Positions 11,077-19,986 of a stretch of 64,000 bases of DNA are shown here, in pieces. A program made the translations under genes and the position numbers. Each line of letters begins with the position of its first letter. The stretch's first letter is position 1. The DNA is from Corynebacterium pygosceleis (GTDB lineage Bacteria; Actinomycetota; Actinomycetes; Mycobacteriales; Mycobacteriaceae), in the NCBI RefSeq assembly GCF_016595275.2, contig NZ_JAENIQ020000001.1, positions 372,001 through 436,000 on the forward strand. Direction: 5' to 3'. The notes under the pieces were generated by a model. The model did no database searches. It was given only the letters and a program-made list of their open reading frames with translations, and was not told where the DNA came from.

Positions 11077-12339
11077 GTGAGTATCTCTGCGCCCCGGGTC
11101 GATTCAACCGATGTCCTCGTGGTGGGCGGTGGACCGGCGGGAGCCGCAGCCGCCCTCCACGCGGCCCGACGTGGATTGAGCGTCCTCCTCGTCGACGCCG
11201 CACGGTTCCCCCGGGACAAGACGTGTGGTGACGGCCTCACTCCGCGTGCCATGCACCAGTTGCAGCTTCTGGGGTTCGGCCCGGAGATAGCCGCCGGCTA
11301 CCGTTCACGGGGTCTGAAGCTGCACGGGTTCGGCGGGGACGTGACGGCTCCGTGGCCGAAGTCGGCCTTCGGATCCGAGGGGTCCGCGATGCGTCGGACC
11401 CGTCTCGATGCACTGCTGTTCGAAACCGCCCGGGCGACTGACGGTGTGACCGTCCGGGAGGGCTCTCCGGCGGTGGATGTCTCGCTCCGGCATGGACGCG
11501 TGGAGTCTGTGACGGTGTCGACCCCGGACGGTGACCGGACGGTGCGGTGCGGGACGGTGATCGTGGCCGACGGTGTCCGCTCCCCCTTCGGGAAACTGCT
11601 GGGGCGGGTGTGGCACCGGACCGAGGTGTACGGAATCGCCGCCCGCGCCTACTGCGCCACCCCGTTCTCCGGGGAGGAATGGATCCATTCCCACCTGGAA
11701 CTCCGTGACCGGGAAGGGCGGGCGCAGCCGGGTTACGGATGGATCTTCCCGCTCGGAGACGGTCACGTGAACATCGGTTGCGGAGCACTGTCGACGACGG
11801 CACGCCCGGCGAAGGTGAACACGAAGAAACTGCTCTCCCACTACGCGGGGCTCCGGAGGGCGGAGTGGAGTCTCGGACCGGAGACCGACGTGGCGAGCGC
11901 CCTCCTGCCCATGGGAGGTGCCGTGAGTGGGGTCGCGGGCCCGAACTGGATGCTGATCGGGGATGCCGCGGCGTGCGTGAACCCGCTCAACGGGGAGGGG
12001 ATCGACTACGGGCTGGAAACCGCGCGTCTGGCGGCGGAGCTGATCGACCCGCGGCGTGATCTGACCGTGGTGTGGCCCCGGGTACTGCGCGAGAATTACG
12101 GGGAGGCGTTTCTGCTGGCCAGGACGGCTGCCCGACTGTTGACCCACCCACGGCTGCTTCCGGCGGTGGGGCCGTTCGGTTTCCGGGGCCCACAGGCGGC
12201 TCCCCTGATGCGGACGACGGCACGGTTGATGGGAAACCTCGTCACGGACGGTGACCGGGATGTGGTGGCCCGGGCGTGGCGTGCGGCCGCCGGGGGACTC
12301 TACCGGTTGCGTGGTTCCGGCGCGGTCCTCTGGGCGTGA
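11077..12339 (+). CDS. menJ: Menaquinone isoprenyl-chain reductase (geranylgeranyl-reductase family flavoprotein)
   Basis: 420-aa FAD-dependent oxidoreductase from a GTG at 11077. The N-terminal Rossmann motif VLVVGGGPAGAAAALHAARR (about residues 12-31) and the FPRDKTCGDGLTPRAM element of geranylgeranyl reductases are clear. The second FAD motif is NWMLIGDAAACVNPLNGEGI. By position beside menG and the polyprenyl synthase it corresponds to mycobacterial MenJ, which saturates one isoprene unit of menaquinone to give MK(II-H2). It is convergent with menG, with only 4 bp between the stop codons. The function in this organism is inferred from family and context. Confidence 0.88.
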   Translation: MSISAPRVDSTDVLVVGGGPAGAAAALHAARRGLSVLLVDAARFPRDKTCGDGLTPRAMHQLQLLGFGPEIAAGYRSRGLKLHGFGGDVTAPWPKSAFGSEGSAMRRTRLDALLFETARATDGVTVREGSPAVDVSLRHGRVESVTVSTPDGDRTVRCGTVIVADGVRSPFGKLLGRVWHRTEVYGIAARAYCATPFSGEEWIHSHLELRDREGRAQPGYGWIFPLGDGHVNIGCGALSTTARPAKVNTKKLLSHYAGLRRAEWSLGPETDVASALLPMGGAVSGVAGPNWMLIGDAAACVNPLNGEGIDYGLETARLAAELIDPRRDLTVVWPRVLRENYGEAFLLARTAARLLTHPRLLPAVGPFGFRGPQAAPLMRTTARLMGNLVTDGDRDVVARAWRAAAGGLYRLRGSGAVLWA

Positions 12340-12343
12340 GCCC

Positions 12344-13033
12344 CTAGACGGGCTTCACGGCGGAGTGGAGGGCGGTGACGCCCCCGGTGAGGTTCTGCCA
12401 GCCGACACCGGTCCAGCCTGAGGCGGCGATCTCCCGGGCGAGCTGCTCCTGGTCGGGCCAGGCACGGATCGACTCGGCGAGGTACTCGTAGGCGGAGGGG
12501 TCGGAGGAGACGACCCTGGCCAGAGCGGGCAGTGCGCGCATCAGGTACTCCTTGTAGACCTGAGCGAAGACGGGGACGACGGGAGTGGAGAATTCGGCGA
12601 TCGTCAGCCGTCCACCGGGTCTGGTCACCCGCGCCATCTCCCGGAGACCCGCACGGATGTCGGCGAAGTTCCGGAGGCCGAAGCTGATGGTGACGGCGTC
12701 GAAGGACCCGTCCGCGAAGGGGAGGGCGAGACCGTCGCCGGTGACCTTGGACACGGCACGGTGCGCGCCGGCTGCGAGCATTCCCGTGGAGAAGTCACAG
12801 GCCACGCACCAGGCCCCGGAGCGGGCCAGTTCGACCGTGGACACGGCGGTTCCGGCCGCGAGGTCCAGTACCCGTTCCCCGGGGCGCAGGTCCAGGCGTT
12901 GGCGGGTCCGGCGGCGCCAGTAGCGGTCACGACCGAGGGAGAGCACCGTGTTCGTGATGTCGTATTTGGCGCCGACCGCGTCGAACATCCGCGCGACCTC
13001 GTCGGGATTCTTGTCCAGGGATGCCTTAACCAC
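12344..13033 (-). CDS. menG: Demethylmenaquinone methyltransferase
   Basis: 229-aa SAM-dependent methyltransferase of the UbiE/MenG family; methylates demethylmenaquinone in the last core step. Conserved features are [20 protein letters not shown], motif [16 protein letters not shown] (about residues 56-70) and the family signature [21 protein letters not shown] at 13033. It follows the glycosyltransferase pair in the same direction, 21 bp after mgtA, as in M. tuberculosis Rv0557-Rv0558. Confidence 0.96.
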   Translation of the reverse strand: MVKASLDKNPDEVARMFDAVGAKYDITNTVLSLGRDRYWRRRTRQRLDLRPGERVLDLAAGTAVSTVELARSGAWCVACDFSTGMLAAGAHRAVSKVTGDGLALPFADGSFDAVTISFGLRNFADIRAGLREMARVTRPGGRLTIAEFSTPVVPVFAQVYKEYLMRALPALARVVSSDPSAYEYLAESIRAWPDQEQLAREIAASGWTGVGWQNLTGGVTALHSAVKPV

Positions 13034-13054
13034 GTGGTCAAGGCTACGCGACGG

Positions 13055-14221
13055 CTAGCGCCACCGTGCCCACGCCCCTGGTCGTACCCCACCGGAGCGT
13101 TCCGTCCGGCGCTGCCCGGCGATGACCACCGAATAGTGTCCCCGCAGTTCACCGCAGACGCGCCCCCAGGTCCGGCCCGCGACCCGGTCGAGCGCCGCGG
13201 CGGACATCCCCTCCCGCTCAGCCAGGACACGGTCCACCGCCGCAGGCAGATCCTCACTGAACGTGTCCACCTCGAGAAGATCACCGTTCTCCCCCGGGGT
13301 GATGAGATCCACCGGCCCACCGGCACGCGGCCCGATCGTCGGCACACCGGAGGCCTGCGCCTCCTGGATCGTCTGACAGAACGTCTCGAACTCCCCGGGA
13401 TGGACGAACACGTCGAAGCTCGCGTAGGCCCGCCCCAGTTCCTCTCCCCCGAGGGCCCCGGTGAACACGGCTCCCGGCAGCGCGTCACGCAGGGCCCCAA
13501 GCTCGGGCCCGTCGCCGACGATCACGAGCTGGAGATCATCCCGACCGGACAGACAGGCGAGCCGGTCCACGCCCTTCTCCGCAGCCAGCCGACCGACGTA
13601 ACCGACGATGCGCCGCTCCCCGGTCGGGTCCCAGGAACGGCGCAACCCCGTGCTCCGGTGAGCCGGGTTGAAGCGCTCTGTGTCCACGCCCCGGGCCCAG
13701 CGGTGGACGTCGGTGACACCGTGGGACCTCAACGCCTCGATCGCGGGCGTCGCGGGAGCGAGGGTACGGGCGCAGGAGTTGTGGATCAGTCGGGTCCATT
13801 CCCACGCGGCGACCGACAGTGCGGACAGGTGGTACTTCTCGGCGAACCCGACCACGTCCGTCTGGTAGACCGCGACCGCCGGGACCCTGAGCTGTCGGGC
13901 GACGAACGCGCCCGCGGCACCGAGGACGAACGGGCTGGCGAGGTGCACCACGTCGGGGCGGAAGGAACGCAGGGCGTGGTTGACCGCCGGGACGGGGACA
14001 CCGACGGGCAGTGAGTTGATGAGCGGGACCATCACGGTGGGGACACGCACCACCGGGAAACCCGCGTAGGAGACCACCTCCTCCTCGAAGTCACGCGCGC
14101 CCGGGGCGATGACGAGGGCGTCGTCCCCGTGGCGGCGAAGGTGTTCGAGCACCCGGAGCACGGAGTTGGTGACACCGTTGACGTTGGGGAGGAAGGACTC
14201 GGCGACGATGGCTACACGCAT
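13055..14221 (-). CDS. mgtA: GT4 mannosyltransferase, MgtA type (tandem copy 1)
   Basis: 388 aa from the ATG at 14221 (MRVAIVAESFLPNVNG), chosen by alignment to the neighbouring paralogue; an in-frame GTG at 14260 lacks a ribosome site. GT-B fold: the N-terminal acceptor domain contains AESFLPNVNGVTNSV. The C-terminal donor domain has VGYVGRLAAEKGVDRL and the E-x7-E segment EFETFCQTIQEA. Homologues (M. tuberculosis Rv0557, C. glutamicum MgtA) transfer mannose from GDP-mannose to glucuronosyl-diacylglycerol for lipomannan-type glycolipids. Residues after about 358 form a tail unlike copy 2. Its 558-bp donor-domain segment is identical to copy 2. Either copy could be the true mgtA. Confidence 0.85.
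   Translation of the reverse strand: MRVAIVAESFLPNVNGVTNSVLRVLEHLRRHGDDALVIAPGARDFEEEVVSYAGFPVVRVPTVMVPLINSLPVGVPVPAVNHALRSFRPDVVHLASPFVLGAAGAFVARQLRVPAVAVYQTDVVGFAEKYHLSALSVAAWEWTRLIHNSCARTLAPATPAIEALRSHGVTDVHRWARGVDTERFNPAHRSTGLRRSWDPTGERRIVGYVGRLAAEKGVDRLACLSGRDDLQLVIVGDGPELGALRDALPGAVFTGALGGEELGRAYASFDVFVHPGEFETFCQTIQEAQASGVPTIGPRAGGPVDLITPGENGDLLEVDTFSEDLPAAVDRVLAEREGMSAAALDRVAGRTWGRVCGELRGHYSVVIAGQRRTERSGGVRPGAWARWR
13153..13710 (-). repeat. 558-bp perfect direct repeat, copy 1
   Basis: Identical base for base to 14338-14895 (constant offset 1185, no indels), as read by comparing the lines. Covers the donor-sugar domain of mgtA copy 1. Confidence 0.95.
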
Positions 14222-14293
14222 GTCCCCGATGATGGGTGCTCCGGTGGACGGTGAGGTCACGTGCGGGTGACGGGAGAATGACGATGTCCGGAA

Positions 14294-15421
14294 CTATCGG
14301 TGCCGGAGGACCTGACGGTAGTGGTCCACGAGTTCCGCGCAGACGCGCCCCCAGGTCCGGCCCGCGACCCGGTCGAGCGCCGCGGCGGACATCCCCTCCC
14401 GCTCAGCCAGGACACGGTCCACCGCCGCAGGCAGATCCTCACTGAACGTGTCCACCTCGAGAAGATCACCGTTCTCCCCCGGGGTGATGAGATCCACCGG
14501 CCCACCGGCACGCGGCCCGATCGTCGGCACACCGGAGGCCTGCGCCTCCTGGATCGTCTGACAGAACGTCTCGAACTCCCCGGGATGGACGAACACGTCG
14601 AAGCTCGCGTAGGCCCGCCCCAGTTCCTCTCCCCCGAGGGCCCCGGTGAACACGGCTCCCGGCAGCGCGTCACGCAGGGCCCCAAGCTCGGGCCCGTCGC
14701 CGACGATCACGAGCTGGAGATCATCCCGACCGGACAGACAGGCGAGCCGGTCCACGCCCTTCTCCGCAGCCAGCCGACCGACGTAACCGACGATGCGCCG
14801 CTCCCCGGTCGGGTCCCAGGAACGGCGCAACCCCGTGCTCCGGTGAGCCGGGTTGAAGCGCTCTGTGTCCACGCCCCGGGCCCAGCGGTGGACGTTCCGG
14901 ACCCCGTGGTCGGTGAGCTCGGCGATCGCCGCGGTGGACGGGGCGAGGGTACGGGCGCAGGAGTTGTGGATCATCCGGGTGACCCGCCAGGAGGCGGAGA
15001 TCAGCAACCGGAGATGGTAGCGGAGGGCGAAGCCCGCGACATCGGTCTGGTAGACCGCGACCGCCGGGACCCGGAGTCTGCGGGCTGCCGACGCACCGGC
15101 GGTGCCGAGGACGTACGGGCTGGCGAGGTGGATGACATCCGGGCGGAAGTTCCGGAGTGTCCTGTACATCATCGGGACGGGGACACCGACGGGCAGTGAG
15201 TTGATGAGCGGAACCATCACGGTGGGGACACGCACCACCGGGAAACCCGCGTAGGAGACCACCTCCTCCTCGAAGTCCCGCGCACCCGGCGCGATGACGA
15301 TCGCCTCGTGGCCGTGCGCGGACAGGTGCTCGAGCACCCGGAGCACGGAGTTGGTGACACCGTTGACGTTGGGGAGGAAGGACTCGGCGACGACGGCGAT
15401 GCGGAGCCTCCGCTCAACCAC
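14294..15421 (-). CDS. GT4 mannosyltransferase, MgtA-like (tandem copy 2)
   Basis: 375 aa from a GTG at 15421 preceded by a GGAGGGGGG purine tract. Same architecture as copy 1 and alignable without gaps from residue 6. The C-terminal half (NVHRWARGVD to RTWGRVC) is identical apart from its flanks. The middle of the N-terminal domain (the counterpart of copy 1 residues about 79-170) is only roughly 60% identical. The GT4 E-x7-E motif is intact, so both copies look active. The divergent part lies in the acceptor-side domain, so a different lipid acceptor is a plausible inference. The start overlaps the end of the DUF3592 gene by 8 bp, implying translational coupling. Confidence 0.85.
   Translation of the reverse strand: MVERRLRIAVVAESFLPNVNGVTNSVLRVLEHLSAHGHEAIVIAPGARDFEEEVVSYAGFPVVRVPTVMVPLINSLPVGVPVPMMYRTLRNFRPDVIHLASPYVLGTAGASAARRLRVPAVAVYQTDVAGFALRYHLRLLISASWRVTRMIHNSCARTLAPSTAAIAELTDHGVRNVHRWARGVDTERFNPAHRSTGLRRSWDPTGERRIVGYVGRLAAEKGVDRLACLSGRDDLQLVIVGDGPELGALRDALPGAVFTGALGGEELGRAYASFDVFVHPGEFETFCQTIQEAQASGVPTIGPRAGGPVDLITPGENGDLLEVDTFSEDLPAAVDRVLAEREGMSAAALDRVAGRTWGRVCAELVDHYRQVLRHR
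14338..14895 (-). repeat. 558-bp perfect direct repeat, copy 2
   Basis: Partner of 13153-13710. A second, nearly identical block joins 13987-14221 to 15172-15406 with only scattered mismatches, while the interval between the blocks is clearly divergent. Confidence 0.95.
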
Positions 15422-15899
15422 CCTGGGTTCCCCCCTCCCGACGTGTGCGTCGACGATCCGGAATCCCGATGAGCCACCAGGCTGCGGCGGCGAGTGCGCT
15501 GGCCACGGTCGCGGTGGCCAGCGCCGGGGGCAGGGCGTGACTGAAGTTCCTCCCGGAGACCTTCACGAGGTCGGGGTTCCCCCGCTGGTAGTCGACCCAG
15601 ACCCCACTGCCGGTGGCGAGGTTCCCCGGGTAGAGGACACCACCTCTGGGGGCGCGGAGGCGCCCGCTCTCATCCCGGTACTCCACGGTGGTCCGCCACC
15701 ATCCGGCGTCGGTGACGGTCGCGTAGGCCTGGCCCCGGTCGGCCGCGATCGTGCGGTCGTTGAGCCAGGGGCCGATGACCATGGCGAGGACCATCAGCAT
15801 GGCGGACACCCAGAACAGGATCACCAGCTGGTGCTGGCGGCGGCGCATCCGGTCGCGGGGTACCCGGTCCAGTGCCGCCCGGAGCGGACCCGGAATCAC
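15414..15899 (-). CDS. DUF3592-type small membrane protein
   Basis: 161 aa from a GTG at 15899 that overlaps the menD stop (GTGA). Two membrane spans are visible, about residues 20-42 and 135-155. Between them is an extracytoplasmic domain containing [20 protein letters not shown] and [20 protein letters not shown], the pattern of DUF3592. It is homologous by position to M. tuberculosis Rv0556. Molecular function is unknown. Overlap with menD upstream and with a glycosyltransferase downstream shows that it belongs to one operon. Confidence 0.8.
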   Translation of the reverse strand: MIPGPLRAALDRVPRDRMRRRQHQLVILFWVSAMLMVLAMVIGPWLNDRTIAADRGQAYATVTDAGWWRTTVEYRDESGRLRAPRGGVLYPGNLATGSGVWVDYQRGNPDLVKVSGRNFSHALPPALATATVASALAAAAWWLIGIPDRRRTRREGGTQGG

Positions 15900-17539
15900 C
15901 TGCCGACCACCCTGCCCGACAGGGCGGAGTGCAGGTCCCGTCGGGTGCTCCGGGTGGTTCTGGCCTCGATGATGAGCGGTGGGTGCGGGAGTTCGATGGA
16001 CTCCTCCAGTTCCCGGATGAGGTCGGCGGTGTTCCCCACCGAGCGGTGCTCCCAACCGTGAGCGGCGGCCAGTCCCGCGATGTCGACGCCGTGCGGGGTA
16101 CCGAAGACACGCTCGAAGGTGCCGCGCAGGCCGGGAGCCCCGGCCTCCAGGGTCTCGAAGATCCCCCCTCCGTCATCGTTGGCGACGACGATCGTGAGGT
16201 TGTTCGGCAGCGGGTCACCGTCGCTGATGAGAAGTCCGCCGGAGTCGTGCAGGAAGGTGACGTCACCGAGCAGTGCGACGGTACGCGGGGCGCGGGGTGC
16301 GGTCCGGTCGCGGGACTGTGTGGCGAGAGCGACCCCGACCGCCTGCGAGACACTGCCGTCAATTCCCGCCGTGCCCCGTGGGGCGTGGGTGGATACGCCG
16401 TCGAAGGGCAGCCCCACGAGGGCCATGTCGCGGACGGGATTCGACGCCCCGACGAAGAGGGTGTCCCCGACCGCGAGGCCGTCGGCCACGGCGGCGGCCA
16501 CGTGCAACCCGGTGAATCCGAGCTCCTCTTCCCCGAGGACCTCACGGACCGCGTCGGCGGCCTGCTGGCCCGCGGTCTCACAGAGCTTCAGCCACTGCTT
16601 CGTGGGTTGCCCGTCGACACGCACCCGACTGGCCACACGATGGGCGTTCCCCGACGGGTCGGTGTAGCCGTCGGAACGGGTCAGTACCGTGACCTCGATA
16701 CCGGGGTCGGACATCAGGGCAAGGACGTCACGGTGCAGGGTGGGGTGTCCGATGACGACGAGCTGCTCCGGGCGGGTCTCCAGGACGTGTCCCTCCGCCG
16801 ACACCTGCTCCCGGGTGAAGAGTCCGGCGGCCGCGGGATGTACGGGACGGTCCGGGGCGGGGGCGGTGGGTTCGGCGATGGTGGGGACACCGGCGAGTTC
16901 CTCGACGGGCCAGGCTCCGTCACCGGCGATCACGAGGGTGCGCCGGGTCAGATCGAGGTGCGCGGTCCCCCAGTCGCGGTGGGGACGGCGGCGTGGGGGA
17001 CACCCCGACGGAAGCTCAGCGGACGTCGGAGGTTGCGGATCGACGAGCGGCACATCGAAGGCGACGTTGAGGTGGACACGGTCGTGCGACAGTGCGCGGC
17101 GGGTGACCGCGGCCGCGTGGGCAGGTTCAGCACCGGCGTCGACGGTGACGCACACGGCGGACGTCCCGAAGATCCCGTGCTGATCGATGGTCTGGGAGGC
17201 ACCGGTGCCGACGAGGCGGGAGGGACGGTCCGCGGCGAGGACGACGAGCGGAAGATCGCTGTGGTGGGCCTCCAGCATGGCGGGCAGGCAGTTCGCGACG
17301 GCTGTTCCCGAGGTCACGATCACCGCTGCGGGACGGTGGTCGACACGCGCCATCCCGAGTGCGAGGAACGCGGCGGAGCGTTCGTCGAGCCGGACGTGGA
17401 GGGTGAGATCGGTGCGGGCCGCGACGGCGAGCGCCAGTGGGGCGCTACGGGATCCCGGGCAGACGATGACGTTCCGGATCCCGGCGGCGGCGAGTTCCGC
17501 GGCGATCACGGCAGCGGTTGTGGTGGCGGGGACGGTCAT
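15896..17539 (-). CDS. menD: 2-succinyl-5-enolpyruvyl-6-hydroxy-3-cyclohexene-1-carboxylate synthase
   Basis: 547-aa ThDP-dependent enzyme joining isochorismate and 2-oxoglutarate, the first committed menaquinone step. N-terminal signature [20 protein letters not shown] and [15 protein letters not shown] with the catalytic Glu are present. SASQ-type substrate contacts ([15 protein letters not shown]) and the C-terminal ThDP/Mg segment around [14 protein letters not shown] are also intact. ATG at 17539. It heads the unit menD - DUF3592 - glycosyltransferase pair - menG. menC lies just upstream in the same direction with a 38-bp gap and may be co-transcribed. Confidence 0.96.
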   Translation of the reverse strand: MTVPATTTAAVIAAELAAAGIRNVIVCPGSRSAPLALAVAARTDLTLHVRLDERSAAFLALGMARVDHRPAAVIVTSGTAVANCLPAMLEAHHSDLPLVVLAADRPSRLVGTGASQTIDQHGIFGTSAVCVTVDAGAEPAHAAAVTRRALSHDRVHLNVAFDVPLVDPQPPTSAELPSGCPPRRRPHRDWGTAHLDLTRRTLVIAGDGAWPVEELAGVPTIAEPTAPAPDRPVHPAAAGLFTREQVSAEGHVLETRPEQLVVIGHPTLHRDVLALMSDPGIEVTVLTRSDGYTDPSGNAHRVASRVRVDGQPTKQWLKLCETAGQQAADAVREVLGEEELGFTGLHVAAAVADGLAVGDTLFVGASNPVRDMALVGLPFDGVSTHAPRGTAGIDGSVSQAVGVALATQSRDRTAPRAPRTVALLGDVTFLHDSGGLLISDGDPLPNNLTIVVANDDGGGIFETLEAGAPGLRGTFERVFGTPHGVDIAGLAAAHGWEHRSVGNTADLIRELEESIELPHPPLIIEARTTRSTRRDLHSALSGRVVGR

Positions 17540-17577
17540 GGTCTTCAGAGTCTAACCGGGTTCACCGACCCGCCCCC

Positions 17578-18660
17578 TCACACACCGACCTGATGTTTCA
17601 GGTGCCGGAGCGCCTCCCGCAGGTGGGCGTGCCAGAAATCGACGGTGCCGGTGTCCGCGGCGAGATCCGCGAGCCTGTCCGTGTCCGGTTCCACCGGTGC
17701 ACAGGAGAGATGACCGTCGACGATGGTCCGTCCGGCGGCCTCCGCATCGACGACGTCCTCGACGAAGAATCCTCCGGTCCCCAGCCCGGCGGGTGCGGGT
17801 GGGACGTCGATCTCGTCGTCATCGGTGTGCCCGGGCAGGGCGGCCACCGCGGCGAGACCGGCGTTGAGCCCGACGGCGGTGTCCAGCGCACTGGCGACGG
17901 TGACAGACACCCCGTGCGCCGCGATCTTCTCCACTATGTCGAGCAGCCGTCGCACACCACCGAGCGGAGCGACCTTGACCACCGCGACGTCGAGGGCGCG
18001 GGCATCCAGCACCGCGAACGGGTCACCGGCACGTCGGATCGACTCATCGGCCGCGACCCGGCAGAAAATGCCCGAACGGACCAGTCGCTGGCGCAGTTCC
18101 GCCAGTTCAGCGGTCGTGGCACAGGGTTGTTCGAAGTAGTCGAGGGGCCCGAGCGCACGCGCGGCGTCGAGCGCACGGTCCACGGTGAATCCACGGTTCG
18201 CGTCGACCCGGACGAGCGCGTTCGGGACCGCCTCCCGAACGGCGGCGACCCGGGCGACATCGTCGTCGAGGGTCTGCCCGGCTTCGGCGACCTTCACCTT
18301 GACCGTGCGGCAGCCCGGGAACCGGGCGAGGATCTCCGGCACCTCCCCCGGTTCCACGGCGGGGACCGTCGCGTTGATCTCGATACGGTCGCGTTCCGGG
18401 GTCGGGGCCCCGAGGTACGCCATCTCGAGTGCCGCGGCGAGCCACGCCGCCGCTTCAACGGGGCCGTAGTCACGGAACGGCGCGAATTCCCCCCACCCGA
18501 CGGGACCGTCGAGAAGCAGAGCCTCCCGGCGCGTGACCCCGCGGAACCTCACCCGCATGGGCAGGGCGACGGTGTGTGAGCGGCCGATGAGCTCGTCGGC
18601 GTCCAGGGTCGCGATGAGTTCGACGAGGCGGGAATCCAGGGGGGCGTGGGTGAACGGCAT
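17578..18660 (-). CDS. menC: o-Succinylbenzoate synthase
   Basis: 360 aa from the ATG at 18660; the frame stays open far upstream, antisense to menB, but that extension is not conserved-looking. An enolase-superfamily enzyme dehydrating SHCHC to o-succinylbenzoate. Barrel motifs: TVKVKVAE (KxK catalytic lysine pair), VRVDANRGFTVDRAL (metal Asp), YFEQPC (metal Glu), VAADES (metal Asp) and AVVKVAPLGGV (second catalytic Lys). ALDTAVGLNAG follows near the C-terminus. Its start codon is 33 bp from that of the divergent menB. Confidence 0.93.
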   Translation of the reverse strand: MPFTHAPLDSRLVELIATLDADELIGRSHTVALPMRVRFRGVTRREALLLDGPVGWGEFAPFRDYGPVEAAAWLAAALEMAYLGAPTPERDRIEINATVPAVEPGEVPEILARFPGCRTVKVKVAEAGQTLDDDVARVAAVREAVPNALVRVDANRGFTVDRALDAARALGPLDYFEQPCATTAELAELRQRLVRSGIFCRVAADESIRRAGDPFAVLDARALDVAVVKVAPLGGVRRLLDIVEKIAAHGVSVTVASALDTAVGLNAGLAAVAALPGHTDDDEIDVPPAPAGLGTGGFFVEDVVDAEAAGRTIVDGHLSCAPVEPDTDRLADLAADTGTVDFWHAHLREALRHLKHQVGV

Positions 18661-18693
18661 GGCCCCAGGATACGAGACGCTACCGTTGTCCCC

Positions 18694-19656
18694 ATGGACA
18701 CACCGGACTACAGCACCGACAATCCCTTCGACCCGACGCAGTGGCGCGGGGTCCCCGGCTTCGACTTCACCGACATCACCTACCACCGGCACGTGGGCGA
18801 GGGACGGGTGAACGGCATCGTGCGCATCGCCTTCGACCGGCCCGAGGTACGCAACGCGTTCCGCCCGCACACCGTCGACGAGCTCTACCGGGCGCTCGAC
18901 CACGCCCGCCGCTCCCCCGACGTGGGTTGCATCCTGCTGACGGGCAACGGCCCCAGTGAGAGGGACGGCGGCTGGGCGTTCTGCTCCGGCGGGGACCAGC
19001 GCATCCGCGGGAGGTCCGGTTACCGGTACGCCGACGGCGAAACCGCGGACACGGTGGACGCGGAGCGGGAGAAGGTCGAGGGGGGGCGGGAGAAGGTCGA
19101 GGGGGGGCGCCTGCACATCCTGGAGGTCCAGCGGCTGATCCGGACGATGCCCAAGGTGGTCATCGCGGTGGTCAACGGGTGGGCCGCAGGCGGAGGACAC
19201 TCCCTGCACGTCGTCTGCGACCTGACGATCGCCTCCCGACAGGAGGCGCGGTTCAAGCAGACCGACGCGGACGTCGGTTCCTTCGACGCCGGTTACGGTT
19301 CGGCGTACCTGGCGAAGCAGGTGGGCCAGAAGTACGCCCGCGAGATCTTCTTCCTCGGCCGGACGTACGACGCGGAGCGGATGCGGCAGATGGGCGCGGT
19401 GAACGAGGTCGCGGACCACGGGGCGCTGGAGGACACCGCCGTGGAGTGGGCCCGGGCGATCAACGGGAAGTCCCCCACCGCCCAGCGGATGCTGAAGTTC
19501 GCCTTCAATCTCACGGATGACGGGCTGATGGGGCAGCAGGTGTTCGCCGGTGAGGCCACGCGACTGGCGTACATGACCGACGAGGCGGTGGAGGGACGGG
19601 ACAGTTTCCTCCAGAAGCGCGATCCGGACTGGTCGGGGTTCCCCTACTACTACTGA
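18694..19656 (+). CDS. menB: 1,4-Dihydroxy-2-naphthoyl-CoA synthase
   Basis: 320 aa from the ATG at 18694 (MDTPDYSTDNPFDPTQWRGV). Crotonase-fold enzyme cyclising o-succinylbenzoyl-CoA. Conserved segments include IAFDRPEVRNAFRPHTVDEL, the oxyanion-hole/substrate loop WAFCSGGDQRIRG, VNGWAAGGGHSLHVVCDLTI, and the active-site region TDADVGSFDAGYGSAYLAKQ. An in-frame perfect 21-bp duplication adds a second REKVEGG in the mobile loop (about residues 125-138). The C-terminus DPDWSGFPYYY is typical. The divergent start with menC leaves a 33-bp shared promoter region, so transcripts are probably leaderless. Confidence 0.96.
   Translation: MDTPDYSTDNPFDPTQWRGVPGFDFTDITYHRHVGEGRVNGIVRIAFDRPEVRNAFRPHTVDELYRALDHARRSPDVGCILLTGNGPSERDGGWAFCSGGDQRIRGRSGYRYADGETADTVDAEREKVEGGREKVEGGRLHILEVQRLIRTMPKVVIAVVNGWAAGGGHSLHVVCDLTIASRQEARFKQTDADVGSFDAGYGSAYLAKQVGQKYAREIFFLGRTYDAERMRQMGAVNEVADHGALEDTAVEWARAINGKSPTAQRMLKFAFNLTDDGLMGQQVFAGEATRLAYMTDEAVEGRDSFLQKRDPDWSGFPYYY
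19066..19107 (+). repeat. 21-bp perfect tandem duplication inside menB
   Basis: Two consecutive copies (19066-19086, 19087-19107) of a 21-mer encoding REKVEGG, each ending in a run of seven G. Confidence 0.95.
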
Positions 19657-19986
19657 CGTCCGGATAGGGTAAGCGCGTACGGTTCACCGGGGTGATGCCC
19701 GGTCCGACCGGAAGATTCCCGGAAATCGGCAAAATTCACCTAAAGTTCATCTTTCCGTTTCCGGGGGTCCACGATGACCGGGCACGGGCCCTTCGCCCGC
19801 ACCTGTCACACCCCATAAATCGGTAAACGCAGGTGAAACAGTGGGAGAACGGCATACATCGGGTAAGAAAACTACAGTTAAATACCCCCATTCGTGACAA
19901 TTTTCCGACCCAGCGGGCGAGATGGCTTCCGATCATCTGTTTTTTCCTTTTCTGACGGGACATGACCTGCGGCATACTCCTGAAGT
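19657..19986 (+). promoter_or_regulatory. menB-pit intergenic region with candidate PHO box and pit promoter
   Basis: 330 bp without a supported gene and A/T-richer than its surroundings. At 19735-19751 TTCACC and TTCATC recur at an 11-bp step, the spacing of actinobacterial phosphate-regulator (PhoP/RegX3-like) direct repeats. A possible promoter with TTCTGA, 17-base spacer and CATACT ends 8 nt before the pit GTG, which would give a leaderless message. The repeat lies over 200 bp from that promoter, which weakens the link. Confidence 0.35.

Noticed and set aside
15872..17593. 573-codon plus-strand frame opposite menD
   Set aside because: Gly/Arg/Asp-rich shadow of menD, which has all its catalytic motifs on the minus strand.
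18661..19419. Extended N-terminus of menC running antisense through menB
   Set aside because: The extension is the reverse strand of menB; the family N-terminus starts at 18660.
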